From assembly GCA_036493295.1 (NCBI GenBank), contig DASXQB010000418.1, forward strand, positions 1 through 12,317: DNA of 12,317 bases, written 5' to 3'. Below are positions 6,373 to 12,317 of this stretch, one piece after another (positions within the stretch are counted from its first letter, which is position 1; every line of letters starts with the position of its first letter). Both the position numbers and the translations under genes were made by a program. The notes below the pieces were generated by a model that made no database searches, was not told the origin of the DNA, and saw only the letters and a list, made by a program, of their open reading frames with translations. The DNA is from DATKEU01 sp036493295 (GTDB lineage: Bacteria > Myxococcota_A > Polyangia > Fen-1088).

Positions 6373-7500
6373 ATGCGGCGCGGTGCGATTCTCCCCTGGA
6401 TTCTGGCAGCGACAGTTTTCGGCTGTAACGCGGCAAGTACGCGTGTAATTGATGATGCCGGCGCCCAGCCTGGTAGCGGCAGCGGGGGCGGCACCCACCC
6501 GACCGGGTCCGGTGGCACCACCGGCGCCGGCAACGGAGGCACCAGCGGCACTGGTAACACCAGCGGTGGCGGGGGAAGCGTCGCGACCGACGGCCCTTCC
6601 TGCGGCGTGAAGACGTTCGGGTTGACCAAGGTCCCGCCCGATCTGCTGATTGTCCAGGACCGGTCCGGGTCAATGGCCATGTTGCCCGATGGCACCAGTT
6701 GCCGCAGAGCTGACATGGCCACCTGCCAGCCGATGACCAAATGGCCGCAGATCACCGCCGCCATCAATCAGGTCGTCATGCAGACGGAAGACACGATCCG
6801 CTGGGGATTGAAGTTCTTCGCTGACGACGAGCTGTGCGGCGTCAATGACGGGGCGGTCGTGCCGATCGCCGACAAGAACGCCGCCGCCATCGCCGCGGCG
6901 ATCGCCGGCGCGATGCCCTTGAGCAGCACGCCAACCCGCGCGGCCCTCGTCTCCGCGGGGGCGTATCTGGCAACGCTGACCGATCCCAACCCGAAGTACA
7001 TCCTTCTGGCCACCGACGGCCTGCCGAACTGCGGGATGGGCCAGCTCGGCTTTGGCGGCCAGGCTGACGACTCGGTCGCCACCATCCAGGCCGTCACCGA
7101 CGTCGCCGCGAAGGGCATTCCCGTGTTTGTCGTCGGAATCGGAAGCATTGCCGACGCCCAGACGACCTTGACAGCGATGGCGGTTGCCGGCGGCGTACCG
7201 CAGGCGGCCGACCCGAAATACTATCCGGTGGCCAGCACGGCCGACCTGGTGACCGTCCTTGGCACCATCGGCGGCATGATCGGATCGTGTTCATTCAGCT
7301 TGGGATCAGTGCCGCCCGATCCCACCAACGTCACCGTCACCGCCAACGGCACCAAGATTCCCAAGGACACTACCCACACCAATGGCTGGGACTATGGCAC
7401 CGGCCAGACATCCATTCAGCTTTTCGGCCAGACCTGCGACGACGCCAAGGCCGGCAAGCTGAAGGACGTGCAAGCCATATTCGGGTGTATCATTCCCTGA
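6373..7500 (+). CDS. Lipoprotein with von Willebrand factor A (VWA) domain
   Basis: A 375-aa predicted lipoprotein. MRRGAILPWILAATVFGC gives a signal peptide with lipobox VFGC (lipid-bearing C18). A Gly/Ser/Thr linker (about 33-69) then leads to a VWA domain. The MIDAS metal site is complete: DRSGS (D96, S98, S100), a Thr in STPTRAAL (T186 or T188) and ATDG (D215). Eight more cysteines (77, 110, 118, 155, 220, 306, 355, 372) suggest disulphides outside the cytoplasm. VWA domains bind protein partners through the metal; the partner here is unknown. ATG 6373 is preferred over the in-frame ATG 6358 because GGAGG (6362-6366) sits 6 bp before it. This lipoprotein-linker-VWA layout is common in Myxococcota. 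The last 70 residues after the domain look beta-rich and are not recognised. Confidence 0.85.
   Translation: MRRGAILPWILAATVFGCNAASTRVIDDAGAQPGSGSGGGTHPTGSGGTTGAGNGGTSGTGNTSGGGGSVATDGPSCGVKTFGLTKVPPDLLIVQDRSGSMAMLPDGTSCRRADMATCQPMTKWPQITAAINQVVMQTEDTIRWGLKFFADDELCGVNDGAVVPIADKNAAAIAAAIAGAMPLSSTPTRAALVSAGAYLATLTDPNPKYILLATDGLPNCGMGQLGFGGQADDSVATIQAVTDVAAKGIPVFVVGIGSIADAQTTLTAMAVAGGVPQAADPKYYPVASTADLVTVLGTIGGMIGSCSFSLGSVPPDPTNVTVTANGTKIPKDTTHTNGWDYGTGQTSIQLFGQTCDDAKAGKLKDVQAIFGCIIP
6469..6579 (+). repeat. Degenerate GGC/ACC-rich tandem repeat coding a Gly/Ser/Thr linker
   Basis: Short, imperfect repeats of the type GGCACCAC(C/G)GGC and GGTAACACCAGCGG encode a chain of Gly, Ser, Thr and Asn between the lipobox and the VWA domain. 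The role is a flexible spacer from the membrane anchor. Such stretches tend to vary in length between strains by slippage. Confidence 0.6.
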
Positions 7501-7545
7501 TCTCCGTGCTTCCCCCAAGTGCCCGCTCGGCGTGATACTGCCGGC

Positions 7546-8448
7546 ATGCGCATCCGTGAGCCGTGGCCGAGCGCCCGCACGCGACAGCGCCGGCGTGAGT
7601 TTGCCTCGGCGTTTTCAGGCGTGCCCGCGCGCAGTCTGGGCGACGGCCTGGAAATCGGCGGCGGCGACGGTTTTCTGGCCTCGCTGCTGGTTCCGTTTTG
7701 CCGATCGTTCGTCACCACGGATTCCTTTCGCCCGCGCCTGGTCGACGGCGACCAGCGAGAGGTGCGGCGTCTGGTTTGCGACGGCACGGCGGTCCCGTTC
7801 AAAGGCCAGTCCTTCGACTTCATTTTTTCGTCCAGCGTCCTCGAGCACGTGCGCGATCGCGCGGCCGTCTATCAAGAGATGCGCCGTTGCCTTCGTCCCG
7901 GCGGCTTGATGTTGCACATCATGCCCTCGCGCACCTGGAAGCTGCTGCAGTTGATCTTCTACTATCCGCACCTTTTGATCGGCGGCAGCGATCTGCTGCT
8001 GGATCGCCTGAGCCGGGTGTCCGTCAGCGTCGCGGGCCGCGGCTCGGCGTCGCCTGCGGCGCTGGCCGCGGCGCCGCCGACCGCCGTGTCGTTCAATCGC
8101 TGGAGCGATCAGCGGCGATGGCGCGTTTCCTTGCGCACCGTCGTGCAGGGACTGGTGCCGCGGGTTCACGGTGAGTACCCCGACCACCTCCGGGAATGGC
8201 TGGGCTTCGGCGCCGAGGCCTGGAAGAACGAATTCGAAGCCGCCGGCTTCCACGTCTGTCGGATCCTGCGCCTGCCCCTTTATTCGGGTTACGGCTTTGG
8301 CCTTGAACGCCTGCGCCACCTCGGGGAAAGGATGGGATTGTCGGCGCACAACGCTTTTCTGATCTCCACCGAATCGCCAGCACCCGCGGCCGCCGCCTGG
8401 TTTGACTCCCCGCCTTTGTCGCAATTGAAAGCGGCCCAGCAGGCCTAG
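7546..8448 (+). CDS. Class I SAM-dependent methyltransferase
   Basis: A 300-aa predicted methyltransferase. The SAM-binding motif I is LEIGGGDG (35-42), followed by the acidic strand end TTDSF (D59), CDGTAVPF (D79), SFDFIFSSSVLEHV (about 89-102) and the post-motif CLRPGGLMLHIMPS. After the Rossmann core comes an unusual C-terminal half with HGEYPDHLREW, WKNEFEAAGFHV and LYSGYGFGLERLR, which probably forms the substrate cap. The substrate is unknown; similar proteins often modify cell-surface saccharides or lipids, but no such genes lie nearby. ATG 7546 is preferred over GTG 7519; neither has a clear ribosome binding site. The gene lies 45 bp after the VWA gene, so co-transcription is possible. 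Its stop lies 1 bp from the stop of the convergent phosphoesterase gene. Confidence 0.83.
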   Translation: MRIREPWPSARTRQRRREFASAFSGVPARSLGDGLEIGGGDGFLASLLVPFCRSFVTTDSFRPRLVDGDQREVRRLVCDGTAVPFKGQSFDFIFSSSVLEHVRDRAAVYQEMRRCLRPGGLMLHIMPSRTWKLLQLIFYYPHLLIGGSDLLLDRLSRVSVSVAGRGSASPAALAAAPPTAVSFNRWSDQRRWRVSLRTVVQGLVPRVHGEYPDHLREWLGFGAEAWKNEFEAAGFHVCRILRLPLYSGYGFGLERLRHLGERMGLSAHNAFLISTESPAPAAAAWFDSPPLSQLKAAQQA

Positions 8449-8455
8449 CCTAGGC
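8443..8455. repeat. 13-bp palindrome containing both convergent stop codons
   Basis: GCCTAG, one C, CTAGGC: a perfect inverted repeat with 6-bp arms. The TAG of the methyltransferase (8446-8448) and the TAG of the phosphoesterase (8450-8452, minus) lie in opposite arms, each preceded by a GCC Ala codon. It is too short, and has no T-run, to count as an intrinsic terminator. Confidence 0.6.
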
Positions 8456-9586
8456 GGCCCGCAAGGTGATCACGGCGATCTCCGGCGGCACGCCAAGGCG
8501 AATGGGCGGCCCGGTGGTGCCCAGCCCCCGGTTCACGTAAAGAGTGGATTCGCCAATCTTGTAGAGATCGGTGGTGAACGACGTCATCAGCCGGGCCATG
8601 TTCCAGCGCCGGCCGAAGATCGGCAACGCTAGCTGGCCACCGTGCGTGTGTCCCGACAGCGTCAGGTCCACGCGCCGATGCGCCGCCTCGGAGAATAGCG
8701 CCGGATCGTGCGCCAGCAGGACGGACGCTGTCCCAGGCGTTCGCGCGGCCAGGGCGCGATCAAGGTCGTGGCGCTGGGACCAGGTATCGTCCACGCCCGC
8801 GACGTGAATCATCGCCTCGCCACGGCGAATATCGACGCCTCGATTTCGCAGCACCGACAGGCCGGCGGCTTCCAGCGCCTGCACCATCGCTTCGCCGTCG
8901 GTGAAGTAGTCGTGATTGCCCATGCAGACGAAGACACCGTCGCGGGCGCGAAGACGTCCCAATTCGCCGGCCACCACCGGAACGAACGCCGGCCCGCTGG
9001 CGATCAGATCGCCGGTGACGGCAACCAGGTCGGCCTGCAGCCCATTGGCCGCCGCCACCCATCCCGCCACTCGCGATCCGCTCGCGTACGGTCCGCAGTG
9101 CAGGTCGGAGATCTGCACGATTCGATAACCATCAAACGCCGGCGGCAGTCCGGTGATGACCACGTCCCGCGCCCGGATCCGCGGACGCTGTCGAAAGGCG
9201 ATCGCCACGCCCGCGGCCGTGATCGCCAAGCTGATCACGAGACTGACGTTGGTCCCTAGGTGAATCAGCCTCCCGACGCCCAGCGCGACCGGCGCCGCAA
9301 AAAGAAAAACCAGCCCTGCCGTCCACCAGATGAAAAACGGCCACATCACCAGATACAACCGCGCCGGAGAGGTGGCGCCCCACATCGCCCGCCGGTTTCG
9401 GAGGCCGAAGAGAAACACCGCGCTCAGCGCCCCGGGAACGATCAGGACCGGCGCGACATGCCCGATCAACCGAGCCAGGGCCACCATCAACGGAACCTGA
9501 ACGCCCACCACGGCGATAAGCGCGATCAGGATGAACCGCGCCGGCCGGCGCCGACGTACCGGCTGACGTTCAGATGCTTGCGGCAC
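8450..9586 (-). CDS. Membrane-anchored metallophosphoesterase (YkuE/YaeI-like)
   Basis: A 378-aa calcineurin-like phosphoesterase with an N-terminal membrane part. Four hydrophobic segments (about 17-38, 43-62, 79-103, 112-131) precede a catalytic domain with all dinuclear metal motifs: SDLHCG (D161, H163), TGDLI (D193), GNHDYF (N224, H225), LLAHDP (H293) and GHTHGGQ (H313, H315). The family hydrolyses phosphate esters, in several members of lipid substrates such as UDP-diacylglucosamine or lipid A-related molecules; the substrate here is unknown. The frame is open up to 9751, but that would overlap the AraC gene by 98 bp, so GTG 9586 is chosen. It is the only start-like codon between the AraC stop and the first membrane segment, and it gives a basic stretch before that segment. 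No clear Shine-Dalgarno. It lies 67 bp after the AraC gene on the same strand, so a shared transcript is possible. Confidence 0.85.
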   Translation of the reverse strand: MPQASERQPVRRRRPARFILIALIAVVGVQVPLMVALARLIGHVAPVLIVPGALSAVFLFGLRNRRAMWGATSPARLYLVMWPFFIWWTAGLVFLFAAPVALGVGRLIHLGTNVSLVISLAITAAGVAIAFRQRPRIRARDVVITGLPPAFDGYRIVQISDLHCGPYASGSRVAGWVAAANGLQADLVAVTGDLIASGPAFVPVVAGELGRLRARDGVFVCMGNHDYFTDGEAMVQALEAAGLSVLRNRGVDIRRGEAMIHVAGVDDTWSQRHDLDRALAARTPGTASVLLAHDPALFSEAAHRRVDLTLSGHTHGGQLALPIFGRRWNMARLMTSFTTDLYKIGESTLYVNRGLGTTGPPIRLGVPPEIAVITLRAA

Positions 9587-9653
9587 GATGCAACCATGAA
9601 ACGCCCATCGCGTGGCCGCAACCGGTTCGGCTGCGCGGCCCTCGGCCCGTCGT

Positions 9654-10610
9654 TCAGCTTTCGTCGTCTTTTCGCAACGTGGCCCGAAACTGATCGGGCG
9701 TCGTTCCCAGCGCGCGGCGAAAATGCCGAATGAGAATTCCCGTCCGATCAATGTCCGACGCCGCCGGTGAACCCGCGTCGGCCTTGCGGCCCGGCCAACC
9801 GACGTCTTGCGCGATCAACTGCAACGGCCGGCGCGGCGATTCCACCAGCGCGCGACAGGTGCGGGCCACCAGGATGCGGCTTTGATACACGGAGGGCGGG
9901 ACGCCGATCGCCTGGGTGAAAGCGTGCACCAAATAATGAGGATGACAACCGGCCGCCTCGGCCAATCGCGCCAGGTCGTATCCCTCCGTGAAATTTTCGC
10001 GCAGGTGAACCAGCGCCTTGCGAACCGCCGCGGCGCCGTGCCTGGGCATCGCGGCGCCGCGGGCGTGCTCGGCACAATTGCTGATCAGCGCCGCCACCAA
10101 TGACGTCAGATTCTCCAGGTGGCGTTCCAAATCCCGCGTGCACAGGCAGCGCGATTGGCCGGCCGGGCGGCCGAACAGTTCCCCGCAAAGGCCGCGCTGG
10201 ATGCGGCGCAAGGCGCCCAGAATCGCCGGGTGGCCTGACCCCGGATGCGGATGAGCGATATTCAGATCGCGGTGTTTCCAGCCCAGAACGCGCGCCGTCT
10301 TTTTCATCAGCGACTCGCTGACCTGCACGACGATGAAATCCGCGGGCGGGGTCCGGCTGACGTTCGCGTGCAGCTCGCCCGGCTGCATGATCATGGCGTG
10401 CTTCAGGTCGGCGACGTAAAGGCGATGGTTGTATCGCCACGGCACCGCCACCTTCGCCGACATTTTCGTCACCAGACAAAACGAATAGGTCTCGTGAAAA
10501 ATCACCCAGCGCTTTGAGCTGCGACGCGCCTCTAGAACCCACAGATCGGGCGTTAGATGGTGAAACCGAACATCCCCTTCGCCTTCGTCGAGCCCTGGCG
10601 CGACCGGCAT
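9654..10610 (-). CDS. AraC-family transcriptional regulator with interrupted second HTH
   Basis: A 318-aa regulator. The N-terminal half (about 12-110) looks like a cupin-type sensor domain (VIFHETYSFCLVTKM, HAMIMQPGELHANV). The C-terminal AraC DNA-binding domain starts near 190. The first HTH is intact: DLARLAEAAGCHPHYLVHAF (212-231), then GVPPSVYQSRILVARTCRAL. The second starts normally (PLQLIAQDVGW, 262-272) and ends normally (LIRHFRRALGTTPDQFRA, 293-310). Between them, where the family has about five residues, there are about twenty (273-292). That adds roughly 15 residues at the turn and start of the second recognition helix. The ATG at 10610 has a modest GGAAAGG-type Shine-Dalgarno. The target is unknown; the phosphoesterase gene downstream is a candidate. 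Family identity is firm; whether it still binds DNA normally is uncertain. Confidence 0.85.
   Translation of the reverse strand: MPVAPGLDEGEGDVRFHHLTPDLWVLEARRSSKRWVIFHETYSFCLVTKMSAKVAVPWRYNHRLYVADLKHAMIMQPGELHANVSRTPPADFIVVQVSESLMKKTARVLGWKHRDLNIAHPHPGSGHPAILGALRRIQRGLCGELFGRPAGQSRCLCTRDLERHLENLTSLVAALISNCAEHARGAAMPRHGAAAVRKALVHLRENFTEGYDLARLAEAAGCHPHYLVHAFTQAIGVPPSVYQSRILVARTCRALVESPRRPLQLIAQDVGWPGRKADAGSPAASDIDRTGILIRHFRRALGTTPDQFRATLRKDDES
9755..9781. repeat. Inverted repeat inside the AraC-domain insertion
   Basis: CCGACGC (9755-9761) and GCGTCGG (9775-9781) form perfect 7-bp arms around a 13-nt loop. The repeat lies wholly inside the stretch (about 9750-9794) that encodes the extra residues of the regulator's second HTH. 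This is consistent with a small palindromic insertion, though 7-bp arms can arise by chance in such GC-rich DNA. Confidence 0.5.
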
Positions 10611-10782
10611 GCCGACCTTTCCGTTCTGAAGGTGGACGAGCTCAATCCGAAACGACGGCGCTTCTTGTAGCTTGCGAACGGTCTAGCGGATAGTACGGGA
10701 TTGCGAAATCGCTTCCACGCGTCGAAGACCACGCGTCGCGCGCGCCATTTCCCGTGTGCTCCGGTCGCCGCTGACGTTTTTT
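10611..10782 (-). promoter_or_regulatory. Region upstream of the AraC gene with a 10-bp direct repeat
   Basis: This 172-bp spacer lies between the cytochrome stop and the regulator start. CCACGCGTCG occurs twice, at 10715-10724 and 10729-10738 (14-bp period), each containing the palindrome ACGCGT. On the minus strand TACTAT (10690-10695) could serve as a -10 box, with only a poor -35 match 16 bp further upstream. AraC regulators often bind direct repeats near their own promoters, so an operator is possible. Eight Ts at 10777-10784 follow no stem and are not a terminator. Confidence 0.3.
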
Positions 10783-12120
10783 TTACAGGCCGCGCAGGTA
10801 GGCGATCAAACTGGCGCGGGCGGCCGGATCCAGATCCAGACCAAAGGGATGTCCGCCCGCCACCGGGCCGGTTCCGGCGACACGGGCCGGATCAAAAAAC
10901 GCGTCGAGACCGCGAATCGATCCATCGTGCAGCAGCGTCGCGCGCCGGCCGACGCCCCGCAACGCCGGCACGCGATAGACGCCGCGCCCGCGTCCCGGAT
11001 CAAGCGCGGCTGCTGGATCGGTGCCCACCGCATCCACCACCACCGGCGCTCCGGTGAGGCCGACGCCGGCGTGGCATCGCCCGCAATTGGTTTCCAGCAC
11101 GGCTTGACCCTGCGCGGTCACGGCATCGGAGGGCTCTTGCGACGGCAGATCATCCGCCAGCGACCACAGAAACAAGGCCAGTCCCAGCGTCACCGCGCGC
11201 GGCGGCCGCAGCGCCGTCCCGTGGCTGGTGATGATCAACGTCTCGAGGCGGATCGCCAGGCTGATGAGATCGCGTTGCTGAACCGTCGCTTCATAGTGCA
11301 GATAGCCCAGCCAGCGCGTCGGCCGTAGATCGGACAGCCGCACCGGCAGCGTCCCCGTCGTGGTGGTGACATCGACGCGTCCCGCGCCCCACGCCCGCAG
11401 CGCCTGCGACCACTGCGCTGCAAGCGGATCGCCAGCGGGCACTTGGGCTGCGTCGGCGAGCAGCGCACCCAGATTCAAGCGATCGTTCCCCAACCCGACA
11501 GTCAGCTGGCCATCGGCGCCGGCGGCGCTGTGGCAGGTGGCGCAGGTGTACGCCAGGCGCGTGCTGCCATCGGCCATGCGCGCGCCCACCAATCCGCCCA
11601 CGCCCCGCTGATCGTCGATCCACAACCCATAGCCGGCCAGATCGCCGGCGCCGAGTGCGAGGGACGCCGGCAAAAGCTGCACGGGATAAGAGAAGAACGC
11701 CGCTTCGCCCAGCGCGCGCAACGCCTGTTGATCGGAGACCAGCGTCGCATCGTCGGCGATGGCAAGCGCGGTGAACGGCCCGGTGACGGCATCGGCGGAG
11801 GCCCGTGCCCCCGCCGCGAAATCCGTCATCGCCAGCGGGGACACCGCCGGATTCCATTCCGGCAATTGATCCCAATCCTGACCGTCGGCGCTGGCGTAGT
11901 GCGCCCGGCGAAGATCGGCGTACTGATCGTCGACACCGTCCAGCGACGCCAGCAGCTCGCCGCGACGAAAAGACGCGTCGGTCAGATAACGTTGCTCCAG
12001 CGCCGGTGAGACAGACGCCGGCAGGGAAACCGACGGCGGCGAGTCGCCGTCGCACCCAAGCGACGCAACCAAACTGGTGGCGCCGGCCATCAGCGCGGCG
12101 CGCGCGTTCAACCGGCGCAT
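10783..12120 (-). CDS. Putative dihaem c-type cytochrome lipoprotein (CcpA/MauG-like C-terminus)
   Basis: A 445-aa exported cytochrome. MRRLNARAALMAGATSLVAS leads to LGCDGD, a plausible though imperfect lipobox (C23). Two haem-binding motifs are present: CATCH (193-197) and CGRCH (346-350). The end, GRGVYRVPALRGVGRRATLL, HDGSIRGLDAFF (398-409), HPFGLDLDP and SLIAYLRGL, resembles the C-terminal haem domain of dihaem cytochrome c peroxidase/MauG-type proteins. No Met occurs after the first CxxCH, so the usual Met sixth ligand is absent for both haems; H275, H300, H398 and H424 are candidates. Residues 30-190 match no family I recognise. ATG 12120 is chosen over a start at 12210, which would add a non-signal Arg/Gln-rich stretch. 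The gene overlaps the upstream gene by 13 bp and lacks its own Shine-Dalgarno, suggesting coupled translation. Enzyme or electron carrier cannot be decided. Confidence 0.75.
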   Translation of the reverse strand: MRRLNARAALMAGATSLVASLGCDGDSPPSVSLPASVSPALEQRYLTDASFRRGELLASLDGVDDQYADLRRAHYASADGQDWDQLPEWNPAVSPLAMTDFAAGARASADAVTGPFTALAIADDATLVSDQQALRALGEAAFFSYPVQLLPASLALGAGDLAGYGLWIDDQRGVGGLVGARMADGSTRLAYTCATCHSAAGADGQLTVGLGNDRLNLGALLADAAQVPAGDPLAAQWSQALRAWGAGRVDVTTTTGTLPVRLSDLRPTRWLGYLHYEATVQQRDLISLAIRLETLIITSHGTALRPPRAVTLGLALFLWSLADDLPSQEPSDAVTAQGQAVLETNCGRCHAGVGLTGAPVVVDAVGTDPAAALDPGRGRGVYRVPALRGVGRRATLLHDGSIRGLDAFFDPARVAGTGPVAGGHPFGLDLDPAARASLIAYLRGL

Positions 12121-12317
12121 ACGGATTTGACGCAAGACCAGTTGCCGACCGCCGGGTTGTACCGGCAATCGCCGCCGCCGCTGTTGGTGCAGTCGGCGTC
12201 GTTGGTGCACGTGTCTTCGCCGGTGTGGCAGTAGTAACCGACCACGCCGATGAACTGACCGCAGCCAAAATCCACTGTGGGCGAACAGTAACCGTTGCCG
12301 CCGCAGTCCGCATCAAC
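12108..12317 (-). CDS. 3' end of a Cys-rich protein gene (partial, runs off the window)
   Basis: The last 69 residues of a gene that enters from beyond the window edge. Reading from 12317, the frame is open until TGA at 12110-12108. It contains nine cysteines in spaced motifs, including DADCGGNGYC, DTCTNDADC and GGGDCRYNP, and ends VKSVCAG. Repeated 'D-x-D-C' and 'C-x-x-D-x-D-C' spacings are typical of exported Cys-rich proteins of Myxococcota, where the cysteines probably form disulphides. The stop overlaps the first codons of the cytochrome gene by 13 bp, which fits one operon. The frame was chosen because it alone gives regular Cys spacing and a stop at the neighbouring start. Function is unknown. 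Confidence 0.6.
   Translation of the reverse strand, partial: VDADCGGNGYCSPTVDFGCGQFIGVVGYYCHTGEDTCTNDADCTNSGGGDCRYNPAVGNWSCVKSVCAG

Noticed and set aside
9587..9751. Longer start for the metallophosphoesterase at 9751
   Set aside because: It would overlap the AraC gene by 98 bp and the added residues have no family match; GTG 9586 places a basic stretch before the first membrane segment.
10777..10784. Run of eight Ts as a terminator
   Set aside because: On the plus strand no stem precedes it, and no plus-strand gene ends here. For the minus-strand cytochrome gene it is an A-run just after the stop, not a T-run.
11443..12009. 188-aa plus-strand ORF
   Set aside because: Antisense to the cytochrome gene, Arg/Gln-rich, without any motif.
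11291..12316. 341-aa minus-strand ORF at the window edge
   Set aside because: Arg/Gly/Ser-rich shadow. The adjacent frame gives regularly spaced cysteines and a stop at the cytochrome start, and the cytochrome frame has two CxxCH motifs.

Overview
The window is high-GC DNA, densely coded on both strands, with long secretory and lipoprotein signals, a Gly/Ser/Thr-rich lipoprotein linker and Cys-rich 'DADC' protein segments. Together these suggest a Myxococcota (Polyangia-like) chromosome. That placement is inferred from protein style, not from a marker gene. No tRNA, rRNA, CRISPR array, transposase or convincing intrinsic terminator was seen.

Left part (1-3006, plus strand): a compact chromate-resistance operon chrB-chrA-chrC. 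ChrB (chromate-responsive regulator) and ChrA (chromate efflux pump) overlap by 4 bp. ChrC (Fe/Mn superoxide dismutase family) follows 18 bp later behind a strong Shine-Dalgarno. The ~85 bp before chrB hold three GATAC half-sites, two of them forming an inverted repeat, next to a possible promoter that would give a leaderless chrB message. ChrC carries a twin-arginine signal and has lost two second-sphere residues of ordinary Fe-SODs.

Middle part (3003-8448): a predicted outer-membrane beta-barrel protein (minus) and a YncE-like beta-propeller protein (plus) diverge across only 33 bp. They are followed by a YhbW-like flavin monooxygenase (minus), a secreted Lys/Glu/Ala/Gly-only helical protein (plus), a von Willebrand A lipoprotein (plus) and a SAM-dependent methyltransferase (plus). 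Convergent pairs meet with overlapping or touching stop codons.

Right part (8450-12317, minus strand): a membrane-anchored metallophosphoesterase, an AraC-family regulator whose second helix-turn-helix is interrupted by about 15 residues built around a small inverted repeat, a putative dihaem c-type cytochrome lipoprotein, and the 3' end of a Cys-rich gene overlapping the cytochrome gene by 13 bp.

Functionally, only the chr operon is a clearly coherent system (sensing, export and oxidative-damage control for chromate). The rest looks like cell-envelope and redox genes whose link to chromate is proximity only. I did not find a clearly new multi-gene system. The most unusual items are the exported, altered ChrC, the interrupted AraC DNA-binding domain, and the cytochrome without obvious Met haem ligands.
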